Below are positions 18,304 through 25,727 of a stretch of DNA of 60,222 bases, piece by piece. The notes under the pieces are model-generated. The model did not search any database. It was not told the origin of the DNA and saw only the letters and a program-made list of their open reading frames with translations. Origin of the DNA: Clostridiales bacterium (lineage in GTDB: Bacteria > Bacillota > Clostridia > Christensenellales > Aristaeellaceae); assembly GCA_012729115.1 (NCBI GenBank), contig JAAYDR010000003.1:1-60222 (forward strand), written 5' to 3'. The stretch's first letter is position 1; each line of letters starts with the position of its first letter. Both the position numbers and the translations under genes were made by a program.

Positions 18304-19224
18304 TCAGGAGCGGGAAAGCATCTTCCGGGCCAGGATGCAAGCGCCCTCCAGGGCGTCGCCCCCGCCCGTAACCAGCACCAGCTCCGGCAGGCGGCGGTGA
18401 AGCAGGTCCATCAGCTCTCGCCTGAGAAACGCGCTGTTTTCAATCACGCCACCGGAGAGGGCCGCCCGGGGCGCTTCCAGCGGCATGCGGGCCACCACGC
18501 TTTCCAGCAGAGCGCACAACTCCCCTGCGGCTTTTTCCGCAATATCCAAGGCCAGGGGATCCCCCGCCTCGGCGGCTTGCAACACCAGCGCCGCCGAAGC
18601 GGCTACCTGGGCCTTTTGAAAATGATGATGAAACAGCGGCACAAAGGCGTCCCCCTGGTCCACACCGAAAAACGCGCATAGGTCCGGCAGCATGCCCGTG
18701 GGCAAGTCCCGCCCCTCGACGCTGCGCAGGGCCCGCTTCACGGCCTCCCAGCCAATCCAGCAGGCGGACCCCTCGTCGCTGATCATATAGCCCAAGCCGC
18801 CGGCCCGCAGGACTTCCCCGGCGGCATTTCTGGCAAGGGCCAAAGAGCCCGTGCCGCCGATGAGGCAATATCCCTGGGTGCTTTCCAGGCTGCCCACCAG
18901 CAGGATCTCCCCGTCGTTGCACAGCTTCACCGGGCATTGTAAATAGCTTTGGAAAAACGCTTCAAAGGGGCCCCGCTCCTTGGGCCGCCCCAAGCCCGCG
19001 GTGCCCAGGCATCCGCAGGCAAGCTCCCGGAGGGAAACCCCGGCCCTTTCGCAGCCCTGGGCGATCAACTGGCGCAGGTTGGCAAGCACCGTTTTCATCT
19101 CGGCGCCGTAGATATTGGTGCTGCCGCCCTCCCCCTGGTAAAGGATTTCCTTCCCCGGAAGGGCGAAGATTTTGATCCGGGAGCGGGTGCCGCCGCCGTC
19201 GATGCCAAAGCCGCAAGCGCTCAT
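18304..19224 (-). CDS. BadF/BadG-type amino-sugar kinase
   Basis: ATP-dependent sugar kinase of the ASKHA fold, 306 residues. Phosphate-binding motifs are FGIDGGGTRSRI at the start, CLGTAGLGRP, CLIGGTGSLALARN and VTGGGDALEGACILA at the end. This family includes GlcNAc kinase and Clostridium acetobutylicum MurK, which phosphorylates both MurNAc and GlcNAc. With murQ in the same locus a MurK-like role is attractive, but ManNAc or GlcNAc kinase is equally possible. Start at ATG 19224 overlaps the stop of the epimerase gene (ATGA, 19221-19224); longer in-frame starts only add epimerase-shadow sequence. Confidence 0.88.
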   Translation of the reverse strand: MSACGFGIDGGGTRSRIKIFALPGKEILYQGEGGSTNIYGAEMKTVLANLRQLIAQGCERAGVSLRELACGCLGTAGLGRPKERGPFEAFFQSYLQCPVKLCNDGEILLVGSLESTQGYCLIGGTGSLALARNAAGEVLRAGGLGYMISDEGSACWIGWEAVKRALRSVEGRDLPTGMLPDLCAFFGVDQGDAFVPLFHHHFQKAQVAASAALVLQAAEAGDPLALDIAEKAAGELCALLESVVARMPLEAPRAALSGGVIENSAFLRRELMDLLHRRLPELVLVTGGGDALEGACILARKMLSRS

Positions 19225-20405
19225 GCCTTTTCCGCCATTTCCGCAAGCCACTGCTCGCATACCATCAGGGTGCGGGGCAGGTGGAAAAAGCCCTTCCATT
19301 TGCCGCCCTTGAGTCCAAAGACCGGGTTGCCCTGGCGGTCCAGGTAGCCGTACCATTCCCCGTAGGCGTGGTCGGAAAAATGGGTGAAGGAGTACTCGTG
19401 CAGGCGAAGGAACCACTCCCAGTGCTCCTTGCGGCCCGTCAGCTTGTAGGCCAGCAAAAACGCGTTGATGGCCTCGGCATGGACCCACCAAAGCTTCATC
19501 TGGGACTCCAGCTTGTCCGTGGGATAGCCCATGTAGTCCTGGTAGTAATAAAGGCCGCCATACTGTTCGTCCCAGCCCCGCTTTGCGGGCCAGAGCATGA
19601 TGTCCGCCACATCCTCCACCATGTCCTGCCGCCCCATTTCATGGGCGATATCCATGATGAACCAAAGGTTCTCCAGGGCGTGGCCGGGGTTAAGCAGCCG
19701 TCCCTCCATCACGTCAAACAGGTGGCCGCCATCCGGCAGCACTCGTTCAAAGACGCATTCCAGCTTCCGGTCCACATGGCGGTGAAAGAAAATCCCCAGG
19801 TTCTCCTCGATGATGGGGCCCAGCTCCTCCTGGGGCACCAGCCCCCGCAGCTCCCGGGCCATCATCATCTGGATCATGGGCATGGCCATGGCGCAAAGGT
19901 TGCGCGCTCCGGGCACAGCCTTGGTCCAGACTCCCTTGGGGTTATCCTTGCGGACCTGGATGCGGCGGTAAATCGCCAGGGCTTCCTCCAGGGCCTTCTC
20001 ATCGCCGGATACCTTGCCGTACTCCGCAAGGGCCGTGCACATGAAGCAGTCGGAAAAGATGTTATAGGGCTGGGTCAAGGGGTTGCCGGCCCGGTCCATG
20101 GCAAAGTAAAAGTCGCCGTTTTCCGCCCGGCCATGGGCTCGCATGAAGTCCACCCCCAGCTTGGCCGCGTCAAGCCATTCCCGCCTGACGCCGTATTGGG
20201 AGCAGAGCTTGGAAAGCATCCAGATTTCACGGCCCTGGAGCCACGCGTACTTATCCGTGTCAAAAACTGTGCCATCCCGCTCCAGGAGGGTAAAGTAGCC
20301 ACCTTGTTCCGTATCCAGGGAATGCTTCAGCCAAAAGGGCACCACATACTCAAAAAGCTCGGCGCGGTAGATATCGCGGTAGCGCGCAAACGTCTGCTTG
20401 TCCAT
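19221..20405 (-). CDS. N-acylglucosamine 2-epimerase (AGE/RenBP family)
   Basis: Interconverts GlcNAc and ManNAc, or acts on a related aldose. It has 394 residues and the length and pattern of the (alpha/alpha)6-barrel family. Visible signatures are YAWLQGREIWMLSKL, NPGHALENLWFIMDIAHEMG and KLWWVHAEAINAFLLAYK, with the conserved His residues of the active site. It lies between the permease gene and the kinase gene on the same strand, which suggests that the imported sugar is epimerised and then phosphorylated. Confidence 0.9.
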   Translation of the reverse strand: MDKQTFARYRDIYRAELFEYVVPFWLKHSLDTEQGGYFTLLERDGTVFDTDKYAWLQGREIWMLSKLCSQYGVRREWLDAAKLGVDFMRAHGRAENGDFYFAMDRAGNPLTQPYNIFSDCFMCTALAEYGKVSGDEKALEEALAIYRRIQVRKDNPKGVWTKAVPGARNLCAMAMPMIQMMMARELRGLVPQEELGPIIEENLGIFFHRHVDRKLECVFERVLPDGGHLFDVMEGRLLNPGHALENLWFIMDIAHEMGRQDMVEDVADIMLWPAKRGWDEQYGGLYYYQDYMGYPTDKLESQMKLWWVHAEAINAFLLAYKLTGRKEHWEWFLRLHEYSFTHFSDHAYGEWYGYLDRQGNPVFGLKGGKWKGFFHLPRTLMVCEQWLAEMAEKA

Positions 20406-20435
20406 GGAAAGACCTCCCTGCCCAGCGGCAGTGTG

Positions 20436-21290
20436 TTATTTGACCGCCCCCGCGGTCATACCCTTGATGAAGTATTTGGACATGAACAGGTACAGGATCA
20501 GCATGGGCACGATGGCGATGGACAGCCCTGTAAAGAGCAGGTCCCATTTGGTGTTGTGCTGGCCTATGAAGCTGGACAGGCCCACGGGCAGGGTTTTGAG
20601 CTTATCGCTTTGGATGAACACCAAGGGGAAGAAAAAATCGTTCCAGATGGGCACCGCGTTATAGATGACCACCAAAGCCACGGAGGGGGCCGCCACCGGC
20701 ATGATGATCTGGCTGTAAATCCTCAAATCGCTGCATCCGTCGATCCTGGCGGCCTGTTCCAGGGCCAGGGGGATAGTGCGCATGAAGCCCGCCAGGATGA
20801 AGACCGTGGAGGGCAGGCCCATGGCGATGAAAATGAAGATTACCGAGAAGGGGCTATCCATGAGCCCCAAAGACCGGACGATCTGGAACAGGGGGATCAC
20901 CGCCGCCTTTAAGGGCAGCATGATGCCGCTGAGGAACAGCATGTAAAGCAGGTTGCTGCCTTTGAAGGTGTAGCGGGCGATGCCAAAGGCGGCCATGGAG
21001 CCGAACAGCACCACGAATACCATGGCGCCGGCGGTAAACAGGAGGCTGTTGAGGAAATACCGGCCAAAGCCCTTATCCACCCAAATGGTGGCGTAGTTGG
21101 AGAAATCAAAGGCCTGGGGCAGGGAAAAGGGCGTCTGCATGATGGCCCGGGTGGGCTTGAAGGAGGACATGACCATGTTGAACAAGGGATACACGATGAG
21201 GAATACATACAGCGCCATCACCAGCTGCATCACAAGGATGAAGGCTTTTTTAGACGGGCTTGCGTGCCTGAGGCGCATACCGGTCATCAT
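20436..21290 (-). CDS. Carbohydrate ABC transporter permease (MalG type)
   Basis: 284 residues, six membrane helices. The coupling-loop motif EQAARIDGCSDLRIYSQIIMP is the EAA signature of MalG-type permeases. The start ATG 21290 overlaps the end of the partner permease gene by 4 bp. It works with the adjoining permease and binding protein. No ATPase gene is present in the locus, so a shared MsmK-type ATPase from elsewhere is probably used. Confidence 0.95.
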   Translation of the reverse strand: MMTGMRLRHASPSKKAFILVMQLVMALYVFLIVYPLFNMVMSSFKPTRAIMQTPFSLPQAFDFSNYATIWVDKGFGRYFLNSLLFTAGAMVFVVLFGSMAAFGIARYTFKGSNLLYMLFLSGIMLPLKAAVIPLFQIVRSLGLMDSPFSVIFIFIAMGLPSTVFILAGFMRTIPLALEQAARIDGCSDLRIYSQIIMPVAAPSVALVVIYNAVPIWNDFFFPLVFIQSDKLKTLPVGLSSFIGQHNTKWDLLFTGLSIAIVPMLILYLFMSKYFIKGMTAGAVK

Positions 21291-22198
21291 AATTCCACCT
21301 CCTTGGAAGACGTAAAGGTGATGGAGCCCAAAGACACAAAGAACGTCAGCAGGTAAATCACCACGGCGATGGCGGAGCCGATGCCGATTTCAGGCGCGCC
21401 GGAATCCACGGAGCCAAAGGCCGTGCGGTAAAACAGCGTGCCGATGGTATCGGTGGCGTAATTGGGCGGGCCGTCCAGCCCGGCCATGGTGTACACCTGC
21501 TCAAACACGTTCAGGCTGCCGATGATGGTTAGCACCGTGATGATGGTAATGGAGGGCACGATCAAAGGCAAGGTGATTTTGGAGAACATCTGCCATTCGT
21601 TCACCCCGTCCAGGTAGGCGGCCTCGGTGCATTCCTGGGGAACGTTGTCGATGGCAGTCATAAAAACCAGCGTGGGGAAACCCACCCAGCGCCAGATGTT
21701 GACGATGATGATGGTATAGGTGGCGATGGAGCCGTCCCCCAGCCAGGCCCGCTTCCATTCCTCCCGGCCCAGGGCTCCCAACAGGCTGTTGACCATGCCG
21801 TTGGGACGCAGGTACAGGCCCCACAAAAAGCCCACCGCGATAATGGAAAACAGCACCGGGATAAAAAAGACCCGGCGGTAAAACCCACTGCCCGCAATGC
21901 CCCGGCTGAGGGCGTAGCCCAGGAGAATGCCCAGGGCGTTTTGGATCAGCATGGTCATGGCGAACCATTTGAGGTTGTTGCCCAGGGCGTTCATAAAGCG
22001 CTGCTGGTAGGGATAGCCCGTAAAGAGGCGTTTGAAGTTTTCAAGGCCGGCAAACTCGCCCCGAATGAGTTGGTTCCATTGGAAAAAGCTATTGAACAAG
22101 GACATAAAAAGGGGCAGCAGAATAAACACGAATACGATCAGCGCGCCGGGGAGCACAAAAAAGGTGATCCATCCCGCCTTTTTCCAACCTTTTGCCAT
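21287..22198 (-). CDS. Carbohydrate ABC transporter permease (MalF type)
   Basis: 303 residues, six membrane helices. The EAA loop is CTEAAYLDGVNEWQMFSKIT. ATG 22198 has AAGAGGTG upstream and gives a normal N-terminus (MAKGWKKAGW); a longer start at 22237 would add a Cys-rich stretch unlike the family. It lies directly downstream of the binding-protein gene. Confidence 0.95.
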   Translation of the reverse strand: MAKGWKKAGWITFFVLPGALIVFVFILLPLFMSLFNSFFQWNQLIRGEFAGLENFKRLFTGYPYQQRFMNALGNNLKWFAMTMLIQNALGILLGYALSRGIAGSGFYRRVFFIPVLFSIIAVGFLWGLYLRPNGMVNSLLGALGREEWKRAWLGDGSIATYTIIIVNIWRWVGFPTLVFMTAIDNVPQECTEAAYLDGVNEWQMFSKITLPLIVPSITIITVLTIIGSLNVFEQVYTMAGLDGPPNYATDTIGTLFYRTAFGSVDSGAPEIGIGSAIAVVIYLLTFFVSLGSITFTSSKEVEL

Positions 22199-22283
22199 AT
22201 CAACACCTCTTCTTTGGCAGCAGTGGGCGTTACACAAAGAGCGGGGGAAACCGGCGACGGCTTCCCCCGCATAATGCTGCGTC

Positions 22284-23540
22284 TTACTTCTGGAAGGGGG
22301 CGTAGTAGCTGGCGATGCCGTCTTGCACGCTTTGGCAGATCTCCTGGGCCGTCTTGTCGCCCACCATCAAGCTCTGGGCCTCGGCCTGGAACAGGGAGGA
22401 GCCTGTGGGCTGCTCGTAACGGAAGCCCACCAGGAAGAGGTAGGGCGTGTTGTTGGCTTGCAGTTCCAGCACCCGGGCGATGAAGGGATTGGCCGACACA
22501 TCCACGCCGGGAACGGAGGAGACCATCTTCAGCTCATTCACCATGGACTCGCCGAATTCCTTGGTAGCCAGGAACCGGAGGAACTTCAGGGCGGCTTCCT
22601 GCTTTTTGGAGGAGGCGGCGATGGAGAAGTTCATATCCGCATAGACGGACACATAGGCGGGATTCTCGGCCTTTTCCCCGGGAACGGCGAAGATGTCGAA
22701 GTTCAGGTCGGGGTTCTCGCTGCCGAAGTAGCCCGCTTCATAGGAGCCGCCCACGAAGTGCGCGGACAGCTCGTTGATAAAGCTGGCCTGCATGTCCGTG
22801 TAGGCGACGCCTTCATACATGGAGGGCATGTAGGGGGTCAGGTCCTTGATCTTTTGCACCGCGTCCACGAAGATGGGATCCACAAAGGTGGTTTCCCCGG
22901 CCACGACCTTGTCGAAGAAATCGTTGCCGCCGTAGAAGGAGGGGCCCACGCCGCCGAAGAGGAACTCGCAGCACCAGCCTTCCTTGGTGCCGTTGGCCAG
23001 GGCTTCGTACCCGGCGGCCTTGCAGGCCTCAAGGTTCTGGAGGAACTCATCCCAGGTCTTGGGGATGCTCAGACCCAGTTCTTCGTAAACGTCCTTGTTG
23101 TAGTAGCACAGCATGGTCTGGCTCACGGCGGGCACGCCGTAGATCTTGCCGTCGGTGATGGAGGTGGCGCCCCGGCGGGTGGCGTCGGAGAAATCCGCCA
23201 ATTCGGGCATCAGCTCATCCAGGGCCAGCATGTAGCCGGAATCCGCAAAGGTCTGCAATCCGCCGTAGGCGCGGCTCATGAACACGTCGGGCGCGCCGTC
23301 GCCCGCTGCCAGGGCCGCGGAAAGGATGGTGTTATACTCGGTGTTTTTGATGGCGTTTTGTACCACCTTCACATCCGGGTTGGCGGCCTCAAAAGCGGCA
23401 ATGGTTTTGTTGTAGAAATCCACATCCTCGGGACGCCAGGTCCAGAATTGGATCTCGGTGACCTCCTGCGCAAAGGCCGGCGCGGCGGCGAGCCCCAGCA
23501 GGATGCAAACGGAAAGGATCATCCCCAAGAAACGTTTCAT
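22284..23540 (-). CDS. Carbohydrate ABC transporter substrate-binding protein
   Basis: Extracellular solute-binding protein of the family-1 type, 418 residues. A signal peptide ends PAFA before QEV, with no lipobox Cys. The mature start TEIQFWTWRPED and later YYNKDVYEELGLSIPKTWDE and NFSIAASSKKQEAALKFLRF are typical. It is the first gene of the minus-strand amino-sugar operon. The Shine-Dalgarno AAAGGAG precedes ATG 23540; the longer ORF start at 23741 is unsupported. The ligand is inferred, from the enzyme genes, to be an N-acetylated amino sugar or muropeptide sugar. Confidence 0.93.
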   Translation of the reverse strand: MKRFLGMILSVCILLGLAAAPAFAQEVTEIQFWTWRPEDVDFYNKTIAAFEAANPDVKVVQNAIKNTEYNTILSAALAAGDGAPDVFMSRAYGGLQTFADSGYMLALDELMPELADFSDATRRGATSITDGKIYGVPAVSQTMLCYYNKDVYEELGLSIPKTWDEFLQNLEACKAAGYEALANGTKEGWCCEFLFGGVGPSFYGGNDFFDKVVAGETTFVDPIFVDAVQKIKDLTPYMPSMYEGVAYTDMQASFINELSAHFVGGSYEAGYFGSENPDLNFDIFAVPGEKAENPAYVSVYADMNFSIAASSKKQEAALKFLRFLATKEFGESMVNELKMVSSVPGVDVSANPFIARVLELQANNTPYLFLVGFRYEQPTGSSLFQAEAQSLMVGDKTAQEICQSVQDGIASYYAPFQK

Positions 23541-23591
23541 GATTCGTAATCTCCTTTCTATTGTACGGTTATCGGGTACGGCGTTAGGGAT

Positions 23592-23620
23592 AGCATAGCA
23601 AACCCCTATACACCCGTCAA
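23592..23620 (-). promoter_or_regulatory. Sigma-A promoter of the amino-sugar transport operon
   Basis: On the minus strand TTGACG (23615-23620), a 17-bp spacer and TATGCT (23592-23597). The transcript would start about 45 nt before the binding-protein ATG. Confidence 0.75.
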
Positions 23621-23628
23621 GGGGTTTG
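23599..23628. promoter_or_regulatory. Candidate operator over the transport-operon promoter
   Basis: caaacccc (23599-23606) and its exact complement ggggtttg (23621-23628), 14 bp apart. The two arms bracket the -35 box and the upstream part of the spacer of the minus-strand promoter. A repressor bound here would block the promoter; MurR from the divergent gene is the natural candidate, by inference. Confidence 0.5.
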
Positions 23629-23679
23629 TGGGCATTTGATCGTAAAAATTTTCTAAAAATATTTTTTTCGAAACTCAAA

Positions 23680-23700
23680 ATTCCATAAAAAATATGGAAT
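23680..23700. promoter_or_regulatory. 8-bp palindrome in the murR-transporter intergenic region
   Basis: attccata, five A and tatggaat: a perfect inverted repeat inside a very AT-rich 190-bp stretch between the two divergent promoters. It may be a second regulator site or an upstream activator site. The sequence differs from the palindrome at 23599. Confidence 0.4.
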
Positions 23701-23788
23701 TGTTCCTTATTATTCAAAATATTTATGTATATTTCGAACAATATTTATAAAACTATTGCCGTTTTAAAATTATATTTATGTAACAAAC

Positions 23789-23817
23789 TTGAAAACGAGG
23801 TTTGAAAAATGTATAAT
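23789..23817 (+). promoter_or_regulatory. Sigma-A promoter of murR-murQ
   Basis: TTGAAA (23789-23794), a 17-bp spacer and a consensus TATAAT (23812-23817), about 50 nt before the murR ATG. Confidence 0.75.
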
Positions 23818-23874
23818 AGTTTTATTCATTCATAGCCTTGGCGCTAGGGCCAAGCCCCAAGGGGGAGGGAGCAA

Positions 23875-24747
23875 ATGGAAGACTGCATCGTGAAAATCAA
23901 TCAGATCCTGGACCAGCTGGCCCCGGCGGAGAACCGGGTCGCCCACTACATGCTGGAAAACTCCCACGAGGTGATCGGCCAGACCATCGACCAGGTAGCC
24001 ACGGCCTGCCAGACCTCCAAAACCACGGTGGTGCGGCTGTGCAAGCAGCTTGGGTATAAGGGGTACAAGGCGTTTTGCATCGCGCTGTCCACGGATCTGG
24101 CCTCGGGAGGGCAAAACCGCATCTCCTACCAGGACGTTTCCCCCACCGATGATCTTCACACCATTTGCCAGCACGTGTCCCGGCATAACCAGGCGGCCAT
24201 TGCCGATACCATGCGCGTATTAAAGGAGGAGGATTTGGCCAGGGTGGTTGAAGCGGTGCACCGGGCCTCCCGGGTGGATTTTTACGGCGTGGGCAGCTCA
24301 GGCCTGGTGGCCTTGGACGCCCAGCAGAAGTTCCAGCGCCTGGGCAAGGAAACCCAGACCACCCTGGACCCCCATGTGCAGGTGGTGACGGCGGCACGCC
24401 TTTCCCCCGGGGATGTGGCGGTGCTTTTCTCCTACTCCGGGGAAACCACGGACATCATCGACACCCTGGAATCCGTGAAGCGGGCCGGGGCCACGGCGGT
24501 GGCCGTGACGCGCTTTGGGGGAAACCGCCTGAGCCGCTGCGCGGATATCTCCCTGTGCGTGGCCTCCTCTGAAATGCTGGTGCGCTCCGCCGCGGCCGCC
24601 TCCCGCACGGCGATGCTCCACATCGTGGATTTGATTTTCTTCGGCGTCGCCACCATGGGGTATGACACCTACAAGCCGTACCTGGACCGCACCCATTTGG
24701 AAGGGCGGGCCAAGCGGCGCGCTCAGAAGGAACGCCGCAGCCGGTAA
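23875..24747 (+). CDS. murR: MurR/RpiR family transcriptional regulator
   Basis: 290 residues. An N-terminal RpiR-type helix-turn-helix (IGQTIDQVATACQTSKTTVVRL and the following helix, residues about 30-65) is followed by a C-terminal SIS domain with YGVGSSGLVALDAQQKFQRLG and LFSYSGETTDIIDTLESVK. Such proteins usually sense a phosphorylated amino sugar. It is divergent from the transporter operon and 25 bp upstream of murQ, so it probably controls both. MurR is the best name from context; NanR-type sensing of ManNAc-6-P is an alternative. Confidence 0.88.
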   Translation: MEDCIVKINQILDQLAPAENRVAHYMLENSHEVIGQTIDQVATACQTSKTTVVRLCKQLGYKGYKAFCIALSTDLASGGQNRISYQDVSPTDDLHTICQHVSRHNQAAIADTMRVLKEEDLARVVEAVHRASRVDFYGVGSSGLVALDAQQKFQRLGKETQTTLDPHVQVVTAARLSPGDVAVLFSYSGETTDIIDTLESVKRAGATAVAVTRFGGNRLSRCADISLCVASSEMLVRSAAAASRTAMLHIVDLIFFGVATMGYDTYKPYLDRTHLEGRAKRRAQKERRSR

Positions 24748-24772
24748 AACAAAAGGAAAAGAGGATCACAGG

Positions 24773-25705
24773 ATGGCCGTGACGGAAATGAACCCTTATT
24801 TAAGCCAACTATCCACCGAGCAGGTGAATCCCGCGAGCCTGGCGCTGGATACGATGCCGGGGGCGGAAATCGCCCGGCTGATGAACCGGCAGGACCAGCT
24901 CGTAGCCCAGGCCGTGGAGAGGGCTGTGCCCGTGATCGGTGAAGCCATTGACGCCATCGCCTCCCGGATGGAAAGGGGCGGCAGGCTTTTGTATATCGGC
25001 GCGGGCACCAGCGGGCGGCTGGGCGTGCTGGACGCGTCGGAATGCCCGCCCACCTTCGGCGTCTCCCCCAGCCTGGTGCAGGGCATCATCGCCGGGGGGG
25101 ATTACGCGCTGCGAAACGCCGTGGAGGGCGCGGAGGATAACCGGGACATGGGCCGGGAGGATTTGATCTCCTGCGGCCTGTCATCCCTGGACAGCGTTGT
25201 GGCCATCAGTGCCAGCGGCTTTGCACCGTACTGCGCGGGCGCCTTGCTCTATGCCAAAGAGGTGGGGGCGCTGGCTATTTCCTTGGTCTGCAATGAGAAC
25301 GCCCTTCTGTCCGCCCACGCGGACCTGGCTATTGAAGTGCCCACCGGGGCCGAGGTGCTGATGGGCTCCACCCGGTTGAAGGCGGGCACCGGCACCAAAA
25401 TGGTGCTGAACATGCTCTCCACCGGGGTAATGGTACGTACGGGCCGGGTCTACCAAAACCTGATGGTGGACCTGAGCGTTTCCAACAGCAAATTGTCCGA
25501 CCGGGCCGTGCGCATCCTCTGCCACGCCACAGGGCTTGCGCCCAGCGAGGCCGCGCCCTTACTGCAGGAGGCCGGGGGCAGCGTAAAAGCGGCCATTGTG
25601 ATGAAGGTGACCGGCGTGTCCCTTTCCCAAGCGGAGGAAGTCCTTGGCAAAGCCAAGGGCTGGGTGTCCGCGGCCATCGGGGCGCTGGGCGTGGGGCGGT
25701 CCTGA
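24773..25705 (+). CDS. murQ: N-acetylmuramic acid 6-phosphate etherase MurQ
   Basis: Cleaves the D-lactyl ether of MurNAc-6-P to give GlcNAc-6-P and D-lactate in the cytoplasm. It has 310 residues, the family length. A SIS domain carries YIGAGTSGRLGVLDASECPPT, with the catalytic Glu in DASE, and TGAEVLMGSTRLKAGTGTK. ATG 24773 has GAGGATCACAGG upstream and begins with the familiar NPYLSQLSTEQVNPAS; the longer ORF start lies inside murR. It forms an operon with murR. Confidence 0.97.
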   Translation: MAVTEMNPYLSQLSTEQVNPASLALDTMPGAEIARLMNRQDQLVAQAVERAVPVIGEAIDAIASRMERGGRLLYIGAGTSGRLGVLDASECPPTFGVSPSLVQGIIAGGDYALRNAVEGAEDNRDMGREDLISCGLSSLDSVVAISASGFAPYCAGALLYAKEVGALAISLVCNENALLSAHADLAIEVPTGAEVLMGSTRLKAGTGTKMVLNMLSTGVMVRTGRVYQNLMVDLSVSNSKLSDRAVRILCHATGLAPSEAAPLLQEAGGSVKAAIVMKVTGVSLSQAEEVLGKAKGWVSAAIGALGVGRS

Positions 25706-25722
25706 CCGGGGCTGTACCCCGG
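25706..25722. terminator. Short GC hairpin between murQ and the PBP gene
   Basis: ccgggg, ctgta, ccccgg between the convergent stops at 25705 and 25728. No T-run follows, so it is only a possible bidirectional stop. Confidence 0.4.
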
Positions 25723-25727
25723 GCCCG

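Noticed and set aside
22199-22237. Longer start for the MalF-type permease
   Set aside because: It adds a Cys-rich stretch unlike the family; ATG 22198 has a better ribosome site.
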